This document shows, in pieces, positions 1-12,099 of a stretch of DNA of 64,000 bases. The stretch is from Amborella trichopoda. Lineage: Eukaryota > Streptophyta > Magnoliopsida > Amborellales > Amborellaceae. The notes under the pieces are model-generated. The model was not told the origin of the DNA and did not search any database. It saw only the letters and a list, made by a program, of their open reading frames with translations. Positions within the stretch are counted from its first letter, which is position 1, and every line of letters begins with the position of its first letter. Both the position numbers and the translations under genes were made by a program. The stretch is from contig NW_006499436.1 in the NCBI RefSeq assembly GCF_000471905.2, forward strand, positions 4,965,827 to 5,029,826, written 5' to 3'.

Positions 1-1933
1 ACATTTAGTTGTTCTTTTGGGCATTAGATGGATAGGTTTTACCTCTCTTCTATACTGTTGGAACTGAATGGGATTTGCATTTACGAGTAGAGGCATCAAA
101 GAGTACAGGGAGGAACCATTTGTATGTGAGAGAGAGAGAGAGAGAGCAAAGCTAAGCACCATATGGTGATTCAATTGAAAAAGAGAGAAGAATTTGAGTT
201 GAGAGAGAGGTTGTAAGGGTTCTGAGACTACCCCACATTACGAGAGAAGAACGTATTGGAGATTCTGACGAAAAGCTACCTTTGAGAAAATGTGTATTTC
301 TCAAATCTCTCCCTTTATCTGGTGCCATGATATCCCTTGATCCCATTTTCCTTCAAGTCTCCTCTGATGGTACTTATCTCCTCTGATGGTACTTATAGAC
401 TTAGAATTGATGTACTTGAAGTTCCCAGTCAATCAATTAAGGTACGTCTGTACTCAAGATGCCTCACATAGACTTCTGTGAAGTGTAGTGGGGGAATGAA
501 TGTTAGTTGAACTAGCCATGTGAACTTTGCTGAAATGGTATGCTGAACTTGATCTAGTTAGTATGTATGCACTTTTAATGTATTTCAAATAATGCCATTT
601 CTTAAATGGATTATCATCTGTGTTCATTTTTATGTTAGCTTTGTAAATATGAAGTTTTGAAATTTATATTTCTTTCTTTATTTAGCAGTCGACTATTTTA
701 TTACTTTAAGAAATATGAAGTACGGAAATGTATACAATGAGATCATTTACTTTTGGTACAAGGAGTTATTTGTAGCTTTGTCCATCAATGATCTAGGCTT
801 AGGCCTCCATGGTCTTTGTAGCTCTCCTTCACCGGTGTACATCATTGCTCGAATCACCTTCGACTATGATTTTAGTCTGCCGGTCATGTATGCTTTTAGT
901 CATGTATGCTTTTAGTCCTTCAAAAGAGCCTCAATTCTGTCATTGGCAGGACAGTCTTGGTAATGACCCAAAAAAGAACATAGCAGACTGTCGTGGTGAT
1001 TTTTCAGTGTCCCCTACTCTTGCTTGTCCACGATTGCCCTGAGAGCTCACCATCGAATTTAATCTTGACCGAACCTTCTAGTGGTGCATCCACCATTGGC
1101 TATTTCTATCCTCCAAGGCTTAAAAACCGGACCATAGGGATACCACTAAAATCTTTCCTCATTGAAGCCCATGAGCTGATGGAGGCCAACATATTGGCAT
1201 CAACTGTTCCAAGGTTGTGAATCTGACCCAAGGCTCGCATATTTCGTTCGCTCTACATATGCCAAAGCAATTTAATCGAAGTTCTCGAAAGAATTTGATC
1301 CATGGAGGGGAGGGGAGATCCATTCGGAGAAGAATTGTCTGGATGCATGTAGGGTGATCCACTGCAGCTGTAATCCAGCTCCACACTTGTGCAAAGGTTC
1401 AATGCAGGAAAAAATGGGAATTAGTTTCAGCCACAGTTTTACATAAAATACATGCATGTTTTCAGTTGATAAGCCCCTCTTTCTAAGTTTTATTCCACAC
1501 GTTGTTGTATTACATTTAGATTATTTCATATACTAAACTGATTTTTTTGGGAGAAACAACTATTTGTCCAGGCAAATTTTCTTTAATGATGAATGATGGC
1601 TTGAGCCGACCCCAAATAATTAGGAGAAGACTCGGATGATGGTAAATGATGTCTTGAAAATCTCACTGGTCCTATGAAAACCTTTATCGCCTTGCGATTC
1701 TTTACGTCATTATTATCAGTTGTTCAAATCTCAAACGCCAATCTCACAATCGATTCTTAAAAAAACTTCACTTGCAGTGACTAATCCTTGCAACTTATTA
1801 AGTCATATTCACTTGCACTTGTGATCTCACAAATAGTCTTAGTCTTTTGAGATGGTTGCCCAAAACTTGTATACTTTTGTGACTGAGCATATTAAAAAAT
1901 TCATGTAGTCCAGATATAATTTTTTTAGAAAAA
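1..1933. other. No gene recognised; AT-rich spacer with GA microsatellite
   Basis: A short GA repeat lies near 131-146. The open frames here are short (under about 80 codons), overlap on both strands and show no motif I recognise. The segment 900-1400 is less AT-rich and might be a decayed exon or transposon remnant, but conceptual translations on both strands contain stops. No function is proposed. Confidence 0.5.
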
Positions 1934-2303
1934 GTTTATATAGAGCCAAGGCTCTAAGCAATCAAATAAGAGCCTACCTCAAAAATTTCACTAGAAGAGA
2001 TTGTTTTGATTCCCAAATATCCTCGAATTGATCATCTCGACATTAAAATGCATGGACATGAGAAAAAAATAGATTTCAAATTTTGGAAATAGTGTATTTT
2101 ATAATGCATTTTTGGACCGTCAATTTTCAAGTTTTCATAGATCTGTCGATCTACACTATTTTTGAAGCTTTAAAATCTGTAAATAGAGATGAAAATATAT
2201 TTTGAGGCAATCACAAAGATTTCCAATGTTGAAACCACATTTCTCGATACTATTTGAAGGTAGGCTCTAATTTGATTGTTTAGAGCCTAGGCTCTATACA
2301 AAC
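1934..2303. mobile_element. MITE with ~45-bp terminal inverted repeats
   Basis: The first ~47 bp (1934-1980) and the reverse complement of the last ~47 bp (2257-2303) match at nearly every position. Both arms contain the motif pairs TAGAGCC/GGCTCTA and AATCAAAT followed by AGAGCCTACC. The 370-bp element has no coding capacity. The flanks show no convincing target-site duplication, so the superfamily is unassigned; a Mutator-type miniature element is one possibility because the arms are long. Confidence 0.75.
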
Positions 2304-3419
2304 CGCTACTTAAATGCTGTAGTTTTGAATAGTAGTTATAGTTACTACCCAACGAGTTGAATCAATTGTTACTACACCTCCTAGAATTTAGTTTAACAAT
2401 TGTGCCATCACTATTGCCATTTCACTTGTTGCGATTTGAATTAAGTTGCAGGCCAAGAGATCTATAATGTTTGTTCATGAAGTTAAGAAAAATGACAAGA
2501 ACATACTGTACATTTGCTTCCTCAGGTGAAAGAGCTACCTGGGAGGACTTGTTCGACTTAAAATTTGGTGATCCACCTAAGAAACATCAAATGATTTTTT
2601 TCAAAAAGAAAAATTTGGATTTTGAGTTTTTCACAATAGGATCTCACCCTTTAAAATTGGACCGTCTGTATTCAATATTGGGACACCATCTTTTTTCAAG
2701 TACATAGAGAGTGTGATTTGACTTTTCCTCTCTTAAAGTTAGTTCTTCATGATATCACAACCCAAAATTTTAGAATCCTAAAAATAATCTTAAACTTGAT
2801 TTTACTGAAGGGAGTAAATAGATAGTATGCTCTACATGAACATGAAACCTTCTTGCGGTTGACAATAAAGTTTATCAACAAATATCACCAAAAATAGTGA
2901 CTCGAGGCTTCTCTCTTGCAGGTGTTAACATTATTATCTTCTTCTCCTTCGGATTAATTTTGAAGGAAAACTTATATCCGTCTAGATACGGTAATCATGG
3001 AGTGGTCCAAATTTATGGAAAATTTATGTAGATGTTCATTTCTTTTATTTTATTTTTCTAATTTTTCTCAACAATCTGATGTCATAAACATCAAACGCTT
3101 TTTATTTTACTTTTGAAATTTATGGACTAGTATGAGGTCTTGATCCTCGGATCTACATTGTCGGATGGTTGAGACATTGGATCAAAATTCTTGAAAAGAA
3201 AACAAAATAGGGTTATCCAATATCTGTAATATCGGACCTACTCAACTACCAACTAGTATTTTGCTGAGTCGAATGTTGGAGATATTGGACCAGCCTATTT
3301 ACGGGAGTTGTTCATTGGATCGGTCCGATATGGAGATATCTAGCGAGCCTATTTTTCTTTTATTTTAAAAAAAACTTCGGTCCGGTGTCTCCAATATTGG
3401 ATTGTGTATTTTAAAAAAA
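2304..3419. other. Spacer containing a diverged repeat of sequence found at 3.9-4.3 kb
   Basis: No gene is recognised. Part of 2520-2850 resembles 3950-4260: both contain a run like ATCTCACCC, a phrase around CCCAAAATTT, and then a piece ending in GGGAGTAAATAGATAGTATGC or a close variant. This suggests an older repeat pair that predates the segmental duplication. The open frame 2471-2707 is inside it and has no recognisable domain. Confidence 0.35.
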
Positions 3420-4402
3420 TTATGAAGTATTGCGTGATTTGATGTTTTCAACATCGTGTTAGTCCCTATACCTAAAAAATGTCAAATGTTCGGAACATCG
3501 GCCTTTGGGGTAAAACAAAAAAAAAGAAAAAAGGCACAGGGTGTTTTTAAAAAAAGTACTAGTCATAAATATCGGACTGGTGTACATCCATTTAAACTTT
3601 TCCTAAATTTATTCCAAATCCATAATTACCATATATTTAAATGTGTTACGGACGTAATTTTTCCGAATTTAAAGGTCAACAATCATGTGAGCCTTTTCTC
3701 AATTGGGGTTTAGATCTCTCTCTCTCACACACAATTCTAAGGCATTATCTACTCAAAATGTAAACAACGAGACTATATATTTTTTTGTAAAAGTTGTAAT
3801 TACCCTTGGCCATTATTAAGTTCTTAATAGGGCAGCTGGGAACATAGTATTGAGTGGGTTTCATCAAAGTCATTTTGTTCTTGAGCTGGTATCCCATACT
3901 TCTGCGAGAGCATATACTATATACTTATTCCCTCAGGCATAAAACTAACTTGCGAAGTTTTTTCTGATCTGAAATTTAGGAACCATCTAAAAAATATCAG
4001 AAGATTATATTGAAAAGAAAAATCAGATGTTCGAATTTTATAACACTTATATCTCACCCCTAAAAAATTCAATGGTGACGCATTAGTTTTTCCTCAGCCC
4101 GTAGAGAATGCAATTATAAATTTTGTTTTATTGAGAATAGCATATGGTTTGAAGAGGTCCCCAAAATTTGGGATTCAAAAAGTCTCCTAGTTTGGCTTTT
4201 GCTCAAGGGAATAAATGGGTGGTATGCTCCCTTGGGAGCATGTAATCTTTTAGCTTTGTTCATTTGGATTAATTTAGGTAAGCAATTTCATATGCTTCCC
4301 TCTTTCACTCAAGCTTAGGAAAGACAATACCCTCATCGATTTGAGAGGAAAGACTTTGCGGACCATAGCAGGTTAGTGTTCATTTTTCTCCCATGGAGTG
4401 AT

Positions 4403-4481
4403 GGGAAGCGCTCCCATCCATCCGATTTTTAATGGGATGGATGGAAGCGCTCCCATCCATCTGATTTTTAATGGGATGGAT
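4403..4481. repeat. Two ~39-bp tandem units with GCGCTCCCATCC
   Basis: Two adjacent near-identical units start at 4403 and 4443. Each contains GGAAGCGCTCCCATCCATC and ends in AATGGGATGGAT. The CCCATCCATC/GATGGATGGGA parts can pair, giving a small hairpin per unit. Equivalent units sit at 35912-35993 in the other duplication copy, so the array existed before the duplication. Confidence 0.75.
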
Positions 4482-5929
4482 GGTAGGCCGTGAGTTTCGT
4501 AAACCACGGGGCTCACCTGGTCAGGATCATTGGCTTGCTTGAAGTTTGTTATTACAATTGACGTCTTCTTGATTGCGTCGTTCTTTGTCAATTTAGTGTT
4601 GAAGACTCCAAATATTGAAGTTGAGAAATCCTCGACTGTGGACCCAGACCGGGCCCACCGGGTTCAAATGTTGGACTCATACCCAAACTGTGTCGGGTAT
4701 ACCCAGGAGGTCTGGTTCGGGTCCATTGCCACCTCTACCAAAGAAGATATCAGACCACTAATAGACAAAAAGAAAAGTAATTCTATGCATCAAGGGTAGC
4801 ACTTCGACACACACCACATCCATCTGGTAGATGGACGAGATGGATGTTAACAAATTGCGGCGCCACAAAAACATGACATAATATGGGTGCTAATTTTATT
4901 AAAAAATCTCATTTTACTTCTTGTTTATTTATTTTTCCCAAGACATGTTCATCAAGGTTTACATTTTAGATCTAATTTCCATATTTAAAATGGATTTTAG
5001 ATAGAGGAGTCATCTAAATAGGTGAGGCGCGGACCCTACCTAAGCAAAAAGCAAGCCATACAGTCCATTGCCTATGCCATGAAGGGCCCATATCATGGCT
5101 ATGCCATTAAGGGCCCATATCATGATGTGGCCTCTATCTTCGCCATCCATTTGGAATAGGCGGCCTGCGACCACCGTTGGACAAGCACCACACGCACACG
5201 CACGCTCGCGCATATAGAGGGACCAGCAACTTCGAATAGGTCACAACACTGAATTCCAAGTCCTTGACTCATTTAACAGTAAGGTCCATCACCATGCAAA
5301 AACTTTAAACTGCAAATTGAGAGTGAAAATAAATTTAACCCAGAAATAAGTATGAAATAATTCATGCCGAAAAAAAAAACTAAACCATAGATGGAGTGAG
5401 TAGAACAGCCCCAATGATGCAGACAGAAGCAGTTCTTTTAATACCTTTTACATAAATAATTTCCCTTTTAATCTTTTACAGATGGTGAGGAAATATCAAG
5501 ACCATCAATCAGACGTGACCCATCATTGATGCCATCCAATCAAGTACCTAATTTATCCATGCACCCACCCTGCTGAACTTCATTCACATTTCAATTAATG
5601 AAACTCTCAGAGCCTGTGGCCGGTCCACAAATATTCTCATATGAATACATATCGCTGCCGATTTTGACGATTGTTGCTCAAGGAACCAATCTCCTCAAGG
5701 GTGTATTGAAGTTGAACAAGGGAAGCTTTAGACCCTCAACTTATTCAACAAAATAGTTTCATTTACACTGATAGGGTGAGGAAGCAAATCATAAAACCAT
5801 GACCACAAGAAGCAACAAGAATTGAATAATGAAAAGAAAGCCAATGTCCTGAGCAGGAGAGAGCAAGAATTAGGACATGGCAGGTAATACTCGATCTTTG
5901 AAACTTCCTTGCCCAACACTATTCAAGGG

Positions 5930-6200
5930 GCTGCTGCTGTTGGCTGACTATCTTCACCTGCTCGAGTACGTTTGAAGTAAAAAACCAACCCCGGCTACGC
6001 CTCGTCCCTTCGCAAGGTGCTCCAACTCCTCAATTTTGTGCTTGAGAAGCTCTACTTCCTTTGCTAAAATCCCCATCCCTTTGTCTCAATGTCTACGAAG
6101 TTAGCAAAAGATTTGCACACAGAGATGTTGAATAACATTAATGGCTTTCAAGATGTTAGTCAAATTCACCATAAATTCCATTGCATCACCTCTCTTTCAT
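5930..6200 (-). pseudogene. Coiled-coil gene remnant, copy A
   Basis: On the minus strand this segment reads like 37333-37620 of copy B. Two pieces look coding: a stretch containing NLTNILKAIN (around 6140-6200), and an alpha-helical heptad-like stretch (6015-6092) whose copy B version reads LAKEVELLKHKIEEL. Between them lies a GT...AG interval of about 46 bp. In copy A a 1-bp insertion in the run GCTAAAATCC breaks the frame of the helical segment. After that the frame remains good through EHLAKG, where copy B is broken. I cannot name the protein family. The segment was probably one or two exons of a multi-exon minus-strand gene that is now decayed. Confidence 0.4.
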
Positions 6201-7837
6201 GTGCTAAACATGGACGTAAACAAGAATGCAAGGAACTTCACTCTAGTAAGAACTAAATAGCAGTAAGCGCAGGAAGGGAAAGCATTTCCATAGAGGTTTT
6301 CTGCTATTGAAGCTTAGACGTGGACAAGTAACAGCAAGAAGGTAAAGCATTTCCAGAGAAGTTTTCGGCTATTGAAGCTTAGACGTGGACAAGTAACACC
6401 AAGAACACAAGAAATTTCACAATAATAAGCCATGAATAGTACTAATATTGTTTTTTTGGTGAGCCATAATAGCAATGATAAAAGGGAAGCATTTTTCCGA
6501 CGAATGCATTTTTCTTGTTCTATTAGCTAGTAGAATATACTTTTAAGAAATAATAAATAAATATGATAAATAATATATTTATTTTAAAGCCCTATTCTTT
6601 GTATTCATAAATGTTTGTACATGGAAAAAGATTTGATGATGTTGTAAACCTATTTTTTCTCTTTCTGACGAATCCTCTTTCTCAGTAGTAAAATTTGGAA
6701 AGAGAAAAATCTGTACTGTAATCTCCATGAGGCACTAAATACAGACTAAGGATGTACAAGAATTTTGGGAAGTTCAAATAGTTGGTGCTATAACGAGTTT
6801 AAACTGTCCAGCACATAACGGTTCGTTTTATAACCGTCACGGCGAAGATGGAGATGTTCGAAATGGCCATTATATCCTCCATGCTAAGTCCAAGCTAAAA
6901 GACTTTAAACTGTCTAGCACATGACGGTTTGTTTAAAACTGCAGGGTCAAGGTATGGACGTTTGAGGTAGCCGCAATACGCCACCAACACCCATACTTGA
7001 CTGACCCCTTTCATATATAGTCCACGCCTCAAGACTCTAAACTCATTGGTGCATACTCCATAGCACATCACTATAAATTGCTTGTTACTGGCAACATATA
7101 TAGCCACCTGGTATGAATTTCCAAAATCTTGATTTCCCCTAAATCCACACTCACTTTCAAACAATTACAGCAATGCATTTTTCTTGTTCTATTTGTGCAT
7201 CTGTTTGCTACAGAAAAGTCTCTTCGCTTAGTCTTTCATTTTGCATCAATTATATTTTCCATCAATTTATAACCTGAACTTTTTTGGCACGTTATCTCAG
7301 TCTGGTTTTGCTGCAGACCATAACATATGTCCTGACAGGAGATTTAGTTACAGATATGAGGCTCAAAAGAGAAACAACTAAACATATTTGGCTTTTGAGA
7401 TTGGAATATCTTTGGATGACTTTCCTGTTGATCTATTTTAAGTTGAAGGGCAGCTAAGCTTGAGATACCTCCTCAAGACCATAGTTATCAATGGAAAAAC
7501 ACAGTTCTACATGTGCCGTATTTCTTTATTGAGTTCTATAACATATATAAACACATAAACAATCAAATGCACCCAAAAAATAAAAGCTTCTGAAAGAACT
7601 TATTCTGCTACGGAAAATGCTAAAAAATGGAAACTTGTCAGAATTTGTACTTTGCTCATGCTGACTGACACAAACAGACATGTGCAACAAGTGCTCTCAC
7701 AATAGTTACTTAAAATAAGATCTCCTTGGCAAGAGATTCTCATAAATATATCGTAAAAATACATGAATGAATATGGAAAAAGAAAGCAATGGCAATTGCA
7801 CCAAAGGGAAGAATTTAATGAACTAACCTCCTGCTCC

Positions 7838-7876
7838 ATCTTTCGTGTTTGTTCCTTCCATCAACCTGCAGTGGCT
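7838..7876 (-). other. Possible small exon, copy A (minus strand)
   Basis: A CTGCAG acceptor-like site and a GAG|GTTAGT donor-like site flank about 38 nt that reads EQTRKMEQE in one frame. The equivalent in copy B (39939-39980) reads CRKEQTRKMELE. Copy A has a TGA in the same frame just upstream. It may belong to the same multi-exon gene as the coiled-coil pieces, but an isolated short match like this could also be chance. Confidence 0.2.
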
Positions 7877-8011
7877 CAAGCTCTAGAGGAGGATGAGAGA
7901 AAGGATGGCTATGGCTTCCATAGAGAGTAACACCCCATATTTGTTAGTGTGCCAGCAAGCTTTAGGCGTGTTTTAATTGTTGAAGTTCGGCTCCACATGG
8001 AAATTAGTGTG

Positions 8012-8047
<36 letters not shown>

Positions 8048-8370
8048 TGAAATTAAGAATTGTAACAATTACACATTTACAAGTATAATAATTAACTCAA
8101 GAAATAATAGAACATACAAAATAATCACCTCAAGAGATCAATTACAAATCTACAACTCTAATAATCAGACAACGGTAATTGAACTTAACAACAACAAACT
8201 CAAGACAATGCAGTCCCTCAACAAACTCAACAGACCCATTCAAGATGTCTTGGGGATCACCAAACCGTGTTGTTGTCATGGGAGAGACTTATATTGCAGG
8301 GAGTTTTGAGGTCTTCTCTTTCATGGCGGTAGGCTTGGTCGAGGGAGACCCCTCTTCTTACTAAATTTCC

Positions 8371-9430
8371 CTAGTTCTTTCTCACCACCATAAAAATGGC
8401 AAGAAGAAGGAGTGGGTTTGTAGCGTAAATAATCACCACTACAGCCTCTCTGACCATGTCGAAGGCATGCAGATTACCTTTCTTCAGCCATTTTACTTGG
8501 AAAAAAGGCATGCAGATTACCTTTCTTCAGCCCACTTTCACTGTCACATTCAAACCCCAACTCACACAGAACTATGTCGATCATCTCCTTCCACGATGAC
8601 TAAAAACCACACACACGATCAACTTTAAATCTGGCCCTTGAGCCACAACAACAAGAGAAACATGGCCATTCCAATCCAAGACCGCAACATGGTCAACCCA
8701 CACCGCGAGTTCTAATCCACTTTGAAGCTCTGATGGTGGGTGCACGTATAACCTCTACTGTCGAAGCTGATCAACCTGCAGTCCATAGGTGTAGCATGTA
8801 TGCCCAATAGATACGAGATTCTTGGGGCCAAAGATGAGAGATTTTCTTGGCATGCTTTCAAGGCACCTCCACTGTCCAATGGCAGATTCAAACAGCTGGT
8901 ATTTTGGAATGGGCTTCCATTCAAACACATTCGACACCACCCTGAAACTGCGATGCTGGGGGTCAAAATAGAATCCGAAATAGAATGCCCAGGATCCGGG
9001 AACAGCAGGAAGGCAGGTGGATTGGCCGGTTGCAGGGTTGACAATAGTAAAGAGACCCCTACCTGTCAAGGTACAAAGGATGCCATTGCTGCATCCCACC
9101 CTCATGTCCGGCTTTCTAAGCATCCAAGAAGAGCATGATTCATTATGGGAAAGGTTATGCGTCCTCATGTCCGGCTTTCTAAGCATCCAAGAAGAGGATG
9201 ATTCATTATGGGAAAGTTTATGAAGTTGCGTGCTGTTATCACGTTTGAGGGAGATGGTGAAAATCGGAGATTTTTCGTGGTGGGAAAATGGGAGGAGAGA
9301 GAATGAGGGTAGAGCGAGTGAGGCCTTGCAAAGTTGGGGGAGGACAAAAGTTCATCCCAAGATACAAGGGACAGGCAACTTGAGTAGGATTTCTTCTACT
9401 GAGTCATTGGGCAAAATGCCTGATAGAGAG
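8371..9430 (-). pseudogene. F-box protein pseudogene (copy A)
   Basis: This is the degenerate partner of the intact gene at 40490-41620. A central 143-codon open stretch (8755-9186) still reads the family sequence (GCSNGILCTLTGRG, VPGSWAFYFGFYFDP, TGQWRCLESMP-like). Lesions visible against copy B are: loss of the start codon region near 9425; a 26-bp deletion near 9360 between CCCAAGAT repeats; a 63-bp tandem duplication (9100-9162 and 9163-9225); a 9-bp deletion removing three codons near 8940; small deletions near 8757 and 8790; and replacement of about 110 bp near 8490-8550. The last codons and stop are still recognisable at 8371-8390. It cannot make the full F-box protein. Confidence 0.93.
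9100..9225. repeat. 63-bp tandem duplication inside the F-box pseudogene
   Basis: Two copies of a 63-bp unit beginning CCTCATGTCCGGCTTTC and ending in the TTATGCGT/TTATGAAG region lie head to tail. Copy B has a single unit at 41303-41365. The event is therefore private to copy A and postdates the segmental duplication. Confidence 0.9.
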
Positions 9431-9554
9431 AGAGACTGGAAAGCATCAGGTCAAAGAGAGTGGATGAGAGAGAAAATGAAAAGTACCGGTTAGAGAGAGA
9501 GAGAGAGAAGCAGTCGGTTAAATAATGTGGGTGAAAGAAAATGGAGAGGGGGGG

Positions 9555-11847
9555 TGAGACAATACCGACTGCATGAACAATATCTGATTTTGTGTTTGTG
9601 AGATATATGAGTGAGCCAACAAGACTTTTAAAATAGGATACATCCGCTTCTTGTGCTTCATTATTTTGTGTCAATTTTTCATTCGGAGCCATGGGAGTAG
9701 CCACCGGTTTTGCATTGCGTCATACCAAATTTTTTCAAGAGGTCTTCTATAAATCTTTTTTGGGAAATAATAATTTCTCCATTTGATTTACTTGAATCCC
9801 AAGAAAATATCTCATGAGGCCCAAATCCGCCAATTCAAATTCCTTCATCATACTTTTTTTAAACTCTCCATCATCTTTTGGTTAGCACCTATATAAATCA
9901 AATCATCAACATAAAGATAGATTATTAGAAAAGCATGCGTACCTTTGTTTTTTTTACGTAGAGTGACGGTTTACTGGAACTTCTTTCAAATCCTTCTTGG
10001 CAAAAGTATCGGTCAATCCTACTTTTCCATACTCGTGGTGCTTGCTTTAATCCATATATAAGGCCTTTTTAGGTCGATATACTTTATTTTCTTTTCCTTT
10101 TTTCACATATCCTTGAGGTTGTTTAACACACACTTCCTCTGCAAGTTCTCCATTTAAAAATGTTGATTTTACTTCTAACTGAAATACTAGCAACCTCATT
10201 TGTGGAGCTAATGCCAAGACAGTTCTAATAGCTTCCATTCGTGCAACTGGGGCAAAAGTTTTAGTGTAGTCAATACCTGGTTGTTGAGCATAGCCTTTTG
10301 CCACCCACAAGGCTTTGTGTTTTTGAATTGAGCCATCTTCATTATATTTTGTCTTATAGACCCATTTTAGTTCTATGACTTCTTTATTCTCGGGTCGGTC
10401 TATTAGCTCCCATGTTTGATTTTTCTTTATTACTGCAATTTCTTCATCCATGGCTTTTAATCCATTATTCTTTTCTTGTGGCTTCTTCAAAATTTTTTGG
10501 CTCATTAGCAAAAAAAGGCTATATCACATGATTCATAAATTTATCTTAGTGAACGTACCTTTCTTGGTGGTGTCTCTGAGTCTGATGAGTCTTGATTTGG
10601 TGCACCTAGAGATGGTGTTCTTGGGCTTGATATCGGTAGTTGAGAGCTTGCTATTTCTTGTGGAATATTTTCTTCTTCTCTTATTATTGCTATTGGTTCT
10701 TGGCCAGATTTTTCTTACCATTTCCATTCACTTTTCTCATCAAATACAACATCTCTAGAAATTACCAATTTATTTATTTTTGGATTAAAAAGGCAATATG
10801 CTTTTGAAACTTCACTTTATTCAATAAAGATATACTTTTCGCCTTTTTCATCAAATTTTTCTATATTTTGAGAATTTCTTTTTCCATAAGTAACACAACA
10901 AAAAACCTTGAAATAATTTATGTTTGGTTTTCTTTTTACCAAGCCTCAAAAGGTGTTTTATTTTGAAGAGATTTAGTAAGAGGCCTATTAAGAATATAGA
11001 CAACAATATAAACAACTTCAGCCCAAAATTTATTGGGAAGATGCTTACCTATTAACATACTTCAGGCCATTTCAACAATTGTTGTATTTTTTCTTTCTAC
11101 TACTCCATTTTATTGTGCAGTATATGCTGCTGTCAACTCTCTTCTAATTCCATTCTTTTTACAAAAATTCCAAAATTCTATTGATGTGAATTCTCATCCT
11201 CTATTTGTCCTCAAGGCTTTTAATGGAAAACCACTTCGTTTTTCTACATCAGTTTTAAACTAAGTAAAAACTGAAAATGCTTATGATTTTTGGGCCAAGA
11301 AATATACCCACATCATTCTGCTGTAATCATCAATAATTAAGAGAAAATACCTTTCTTTATTAAAGGTTTCTGTTTGAGTTGGTCCACAAATATCAACATG
11401 AACCAATTGCAATGGAGCTCTAGCTCTCCAAGATGATTCTGAAAATGGTAATCTGTGTAATTTTTCATAAATACAAGCTTCACATATTTTTATTTTCTTC
11501 ATTTATTGGTGGTAATCTGATTACAATACCTTTCTGGCCCATCAATTTTAAATTTTGAAAATTTAAGGGCCCAAATCTTATATGTCATAGGTAGGATATA
11601 TCAATATTTACCTTGGCTATGGTCCGTCTAATTTTCTTATAAAAAATTATACATTCATCTATATTGAAATTGATTGAATACCGAATTCTCATCAATTGCC
11701 CAACACTTAAAAGATTTTGTGCCAAGCCACGAACATAAAGAACATCATGAAGAAATTTAGGGCAACCTCCTTTAGGTTTTACGGCAATTATTCCCTTTCC
11801 TTCGAGATTTTGGAGTTTTCCATCTCCTAGCTTGACTTGTGAAGTGA
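9555..11847 (-). pseudogene. Truncated Ty1/Copia polyprotein (integrase-RT), minus strand
   Basis: Reading the minus strand from right to left gives, in order: the pre-integrase/integrase start (CEACIYEKLHRLPFSES and HVDICGPTQTETF near 11281-11502), integrase core remnants to about 11000, a linker, and reverse transcriptase (ELKWVYKTKYNEDGS, YTKTFAPVARMEAIRT, 10047-10511). The later RT part follows (MATPMAPNEKLTQN near 9690), and the element stops abruptly near 9555 before RNase H and the 3' LTR. It is the same family as the plus-strand Copia at 23385-28008. Frames are interrupted by stops and indels. This is a dead copy whose 3' end has been deleted. Confidence 0.9.
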
Positions 11848-11981
11848 ATTTTTCTGAAGATAATAATACACGTCATATGTTCTATTCATGCATGAATGCC
11901 CAACAAAATTCACAAGATGTTTGGTACTTGTATCGTGGCTGTAGCAATCATCTGACAGAAATAAGAGCAGTTTTGTTGAAC
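11840..11981 (+). pseudogene. Inverted Copia gag/protease fragment
   Basis: This piece runs in the plus orientation, opposite to the Copia body on its left, and matches 24724-24866 of the plus-strand Copia. It encodes the gag-protease junction. The protease-like motif reads YLYRGCSNHLTE, where the family consensus is an Asp-Ser-Gly core, so the catalytic Asp and the following Ser are both replaced. The junction with the minus-strand body falls in the shared 8-mer TGAAGTGA (11840-11847). Confidence 0.85.
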
Positions 11982-11982
11982 A

Positions 11983-12099
11983 TTATTAAATTGTATAATT
12001 TCTCTTTCTCTCTCTCTCTCTAGAAAATTCCACACTCCTCTCCATCTTTCCATCCTTCTTTCTCTAGATCTTTCTATCACCACTAATCTAGTATTCTCT
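11983..12099 (+). repeat. 5' half of a Copia LTR
   Basis: The segment matches the start of the Copia 3' LTR at 27811-27930 (TTAAATTGTATAATTTC, then a CT-rich run, then CTAGATCTTTCTATCACC). It begins directly after the inverted gag fragment and is cut off after GTATTCTCT, where inverted Gypsy LTR sequence begins. Confidence 0.85.

Larger units (their letters stand above)
3420..9555. repeat. Segmental duplication copy A, first part
   Basis: This block matches 34974-41745 in the same orientation and order over its whole length. Anchors include 3430/34982, 4390/35900 (GCGCTCCCATCC units), 5730/37195, 6790/38890, 7600/39700, 8220/40340 and 9330/41430. It is interrupted at about 9555 by the transposon nest and resumes at 28032. 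A short aligned sample in the F-box region shows about 5 differences in 80 bases. It holds the F-box pseudogene and remnants of an unknown multi-exon gene; between these I see only short non-conserved frames. Confidence 0.93.

Noticed and set aside
8712-9223. Plus-strand frames of 68-112 codons opposite the F-box pseudogene
   Set aside because: Antisense shadows of the F-box sequence; the same frames appear opposite the intact gene at 41090-41341.
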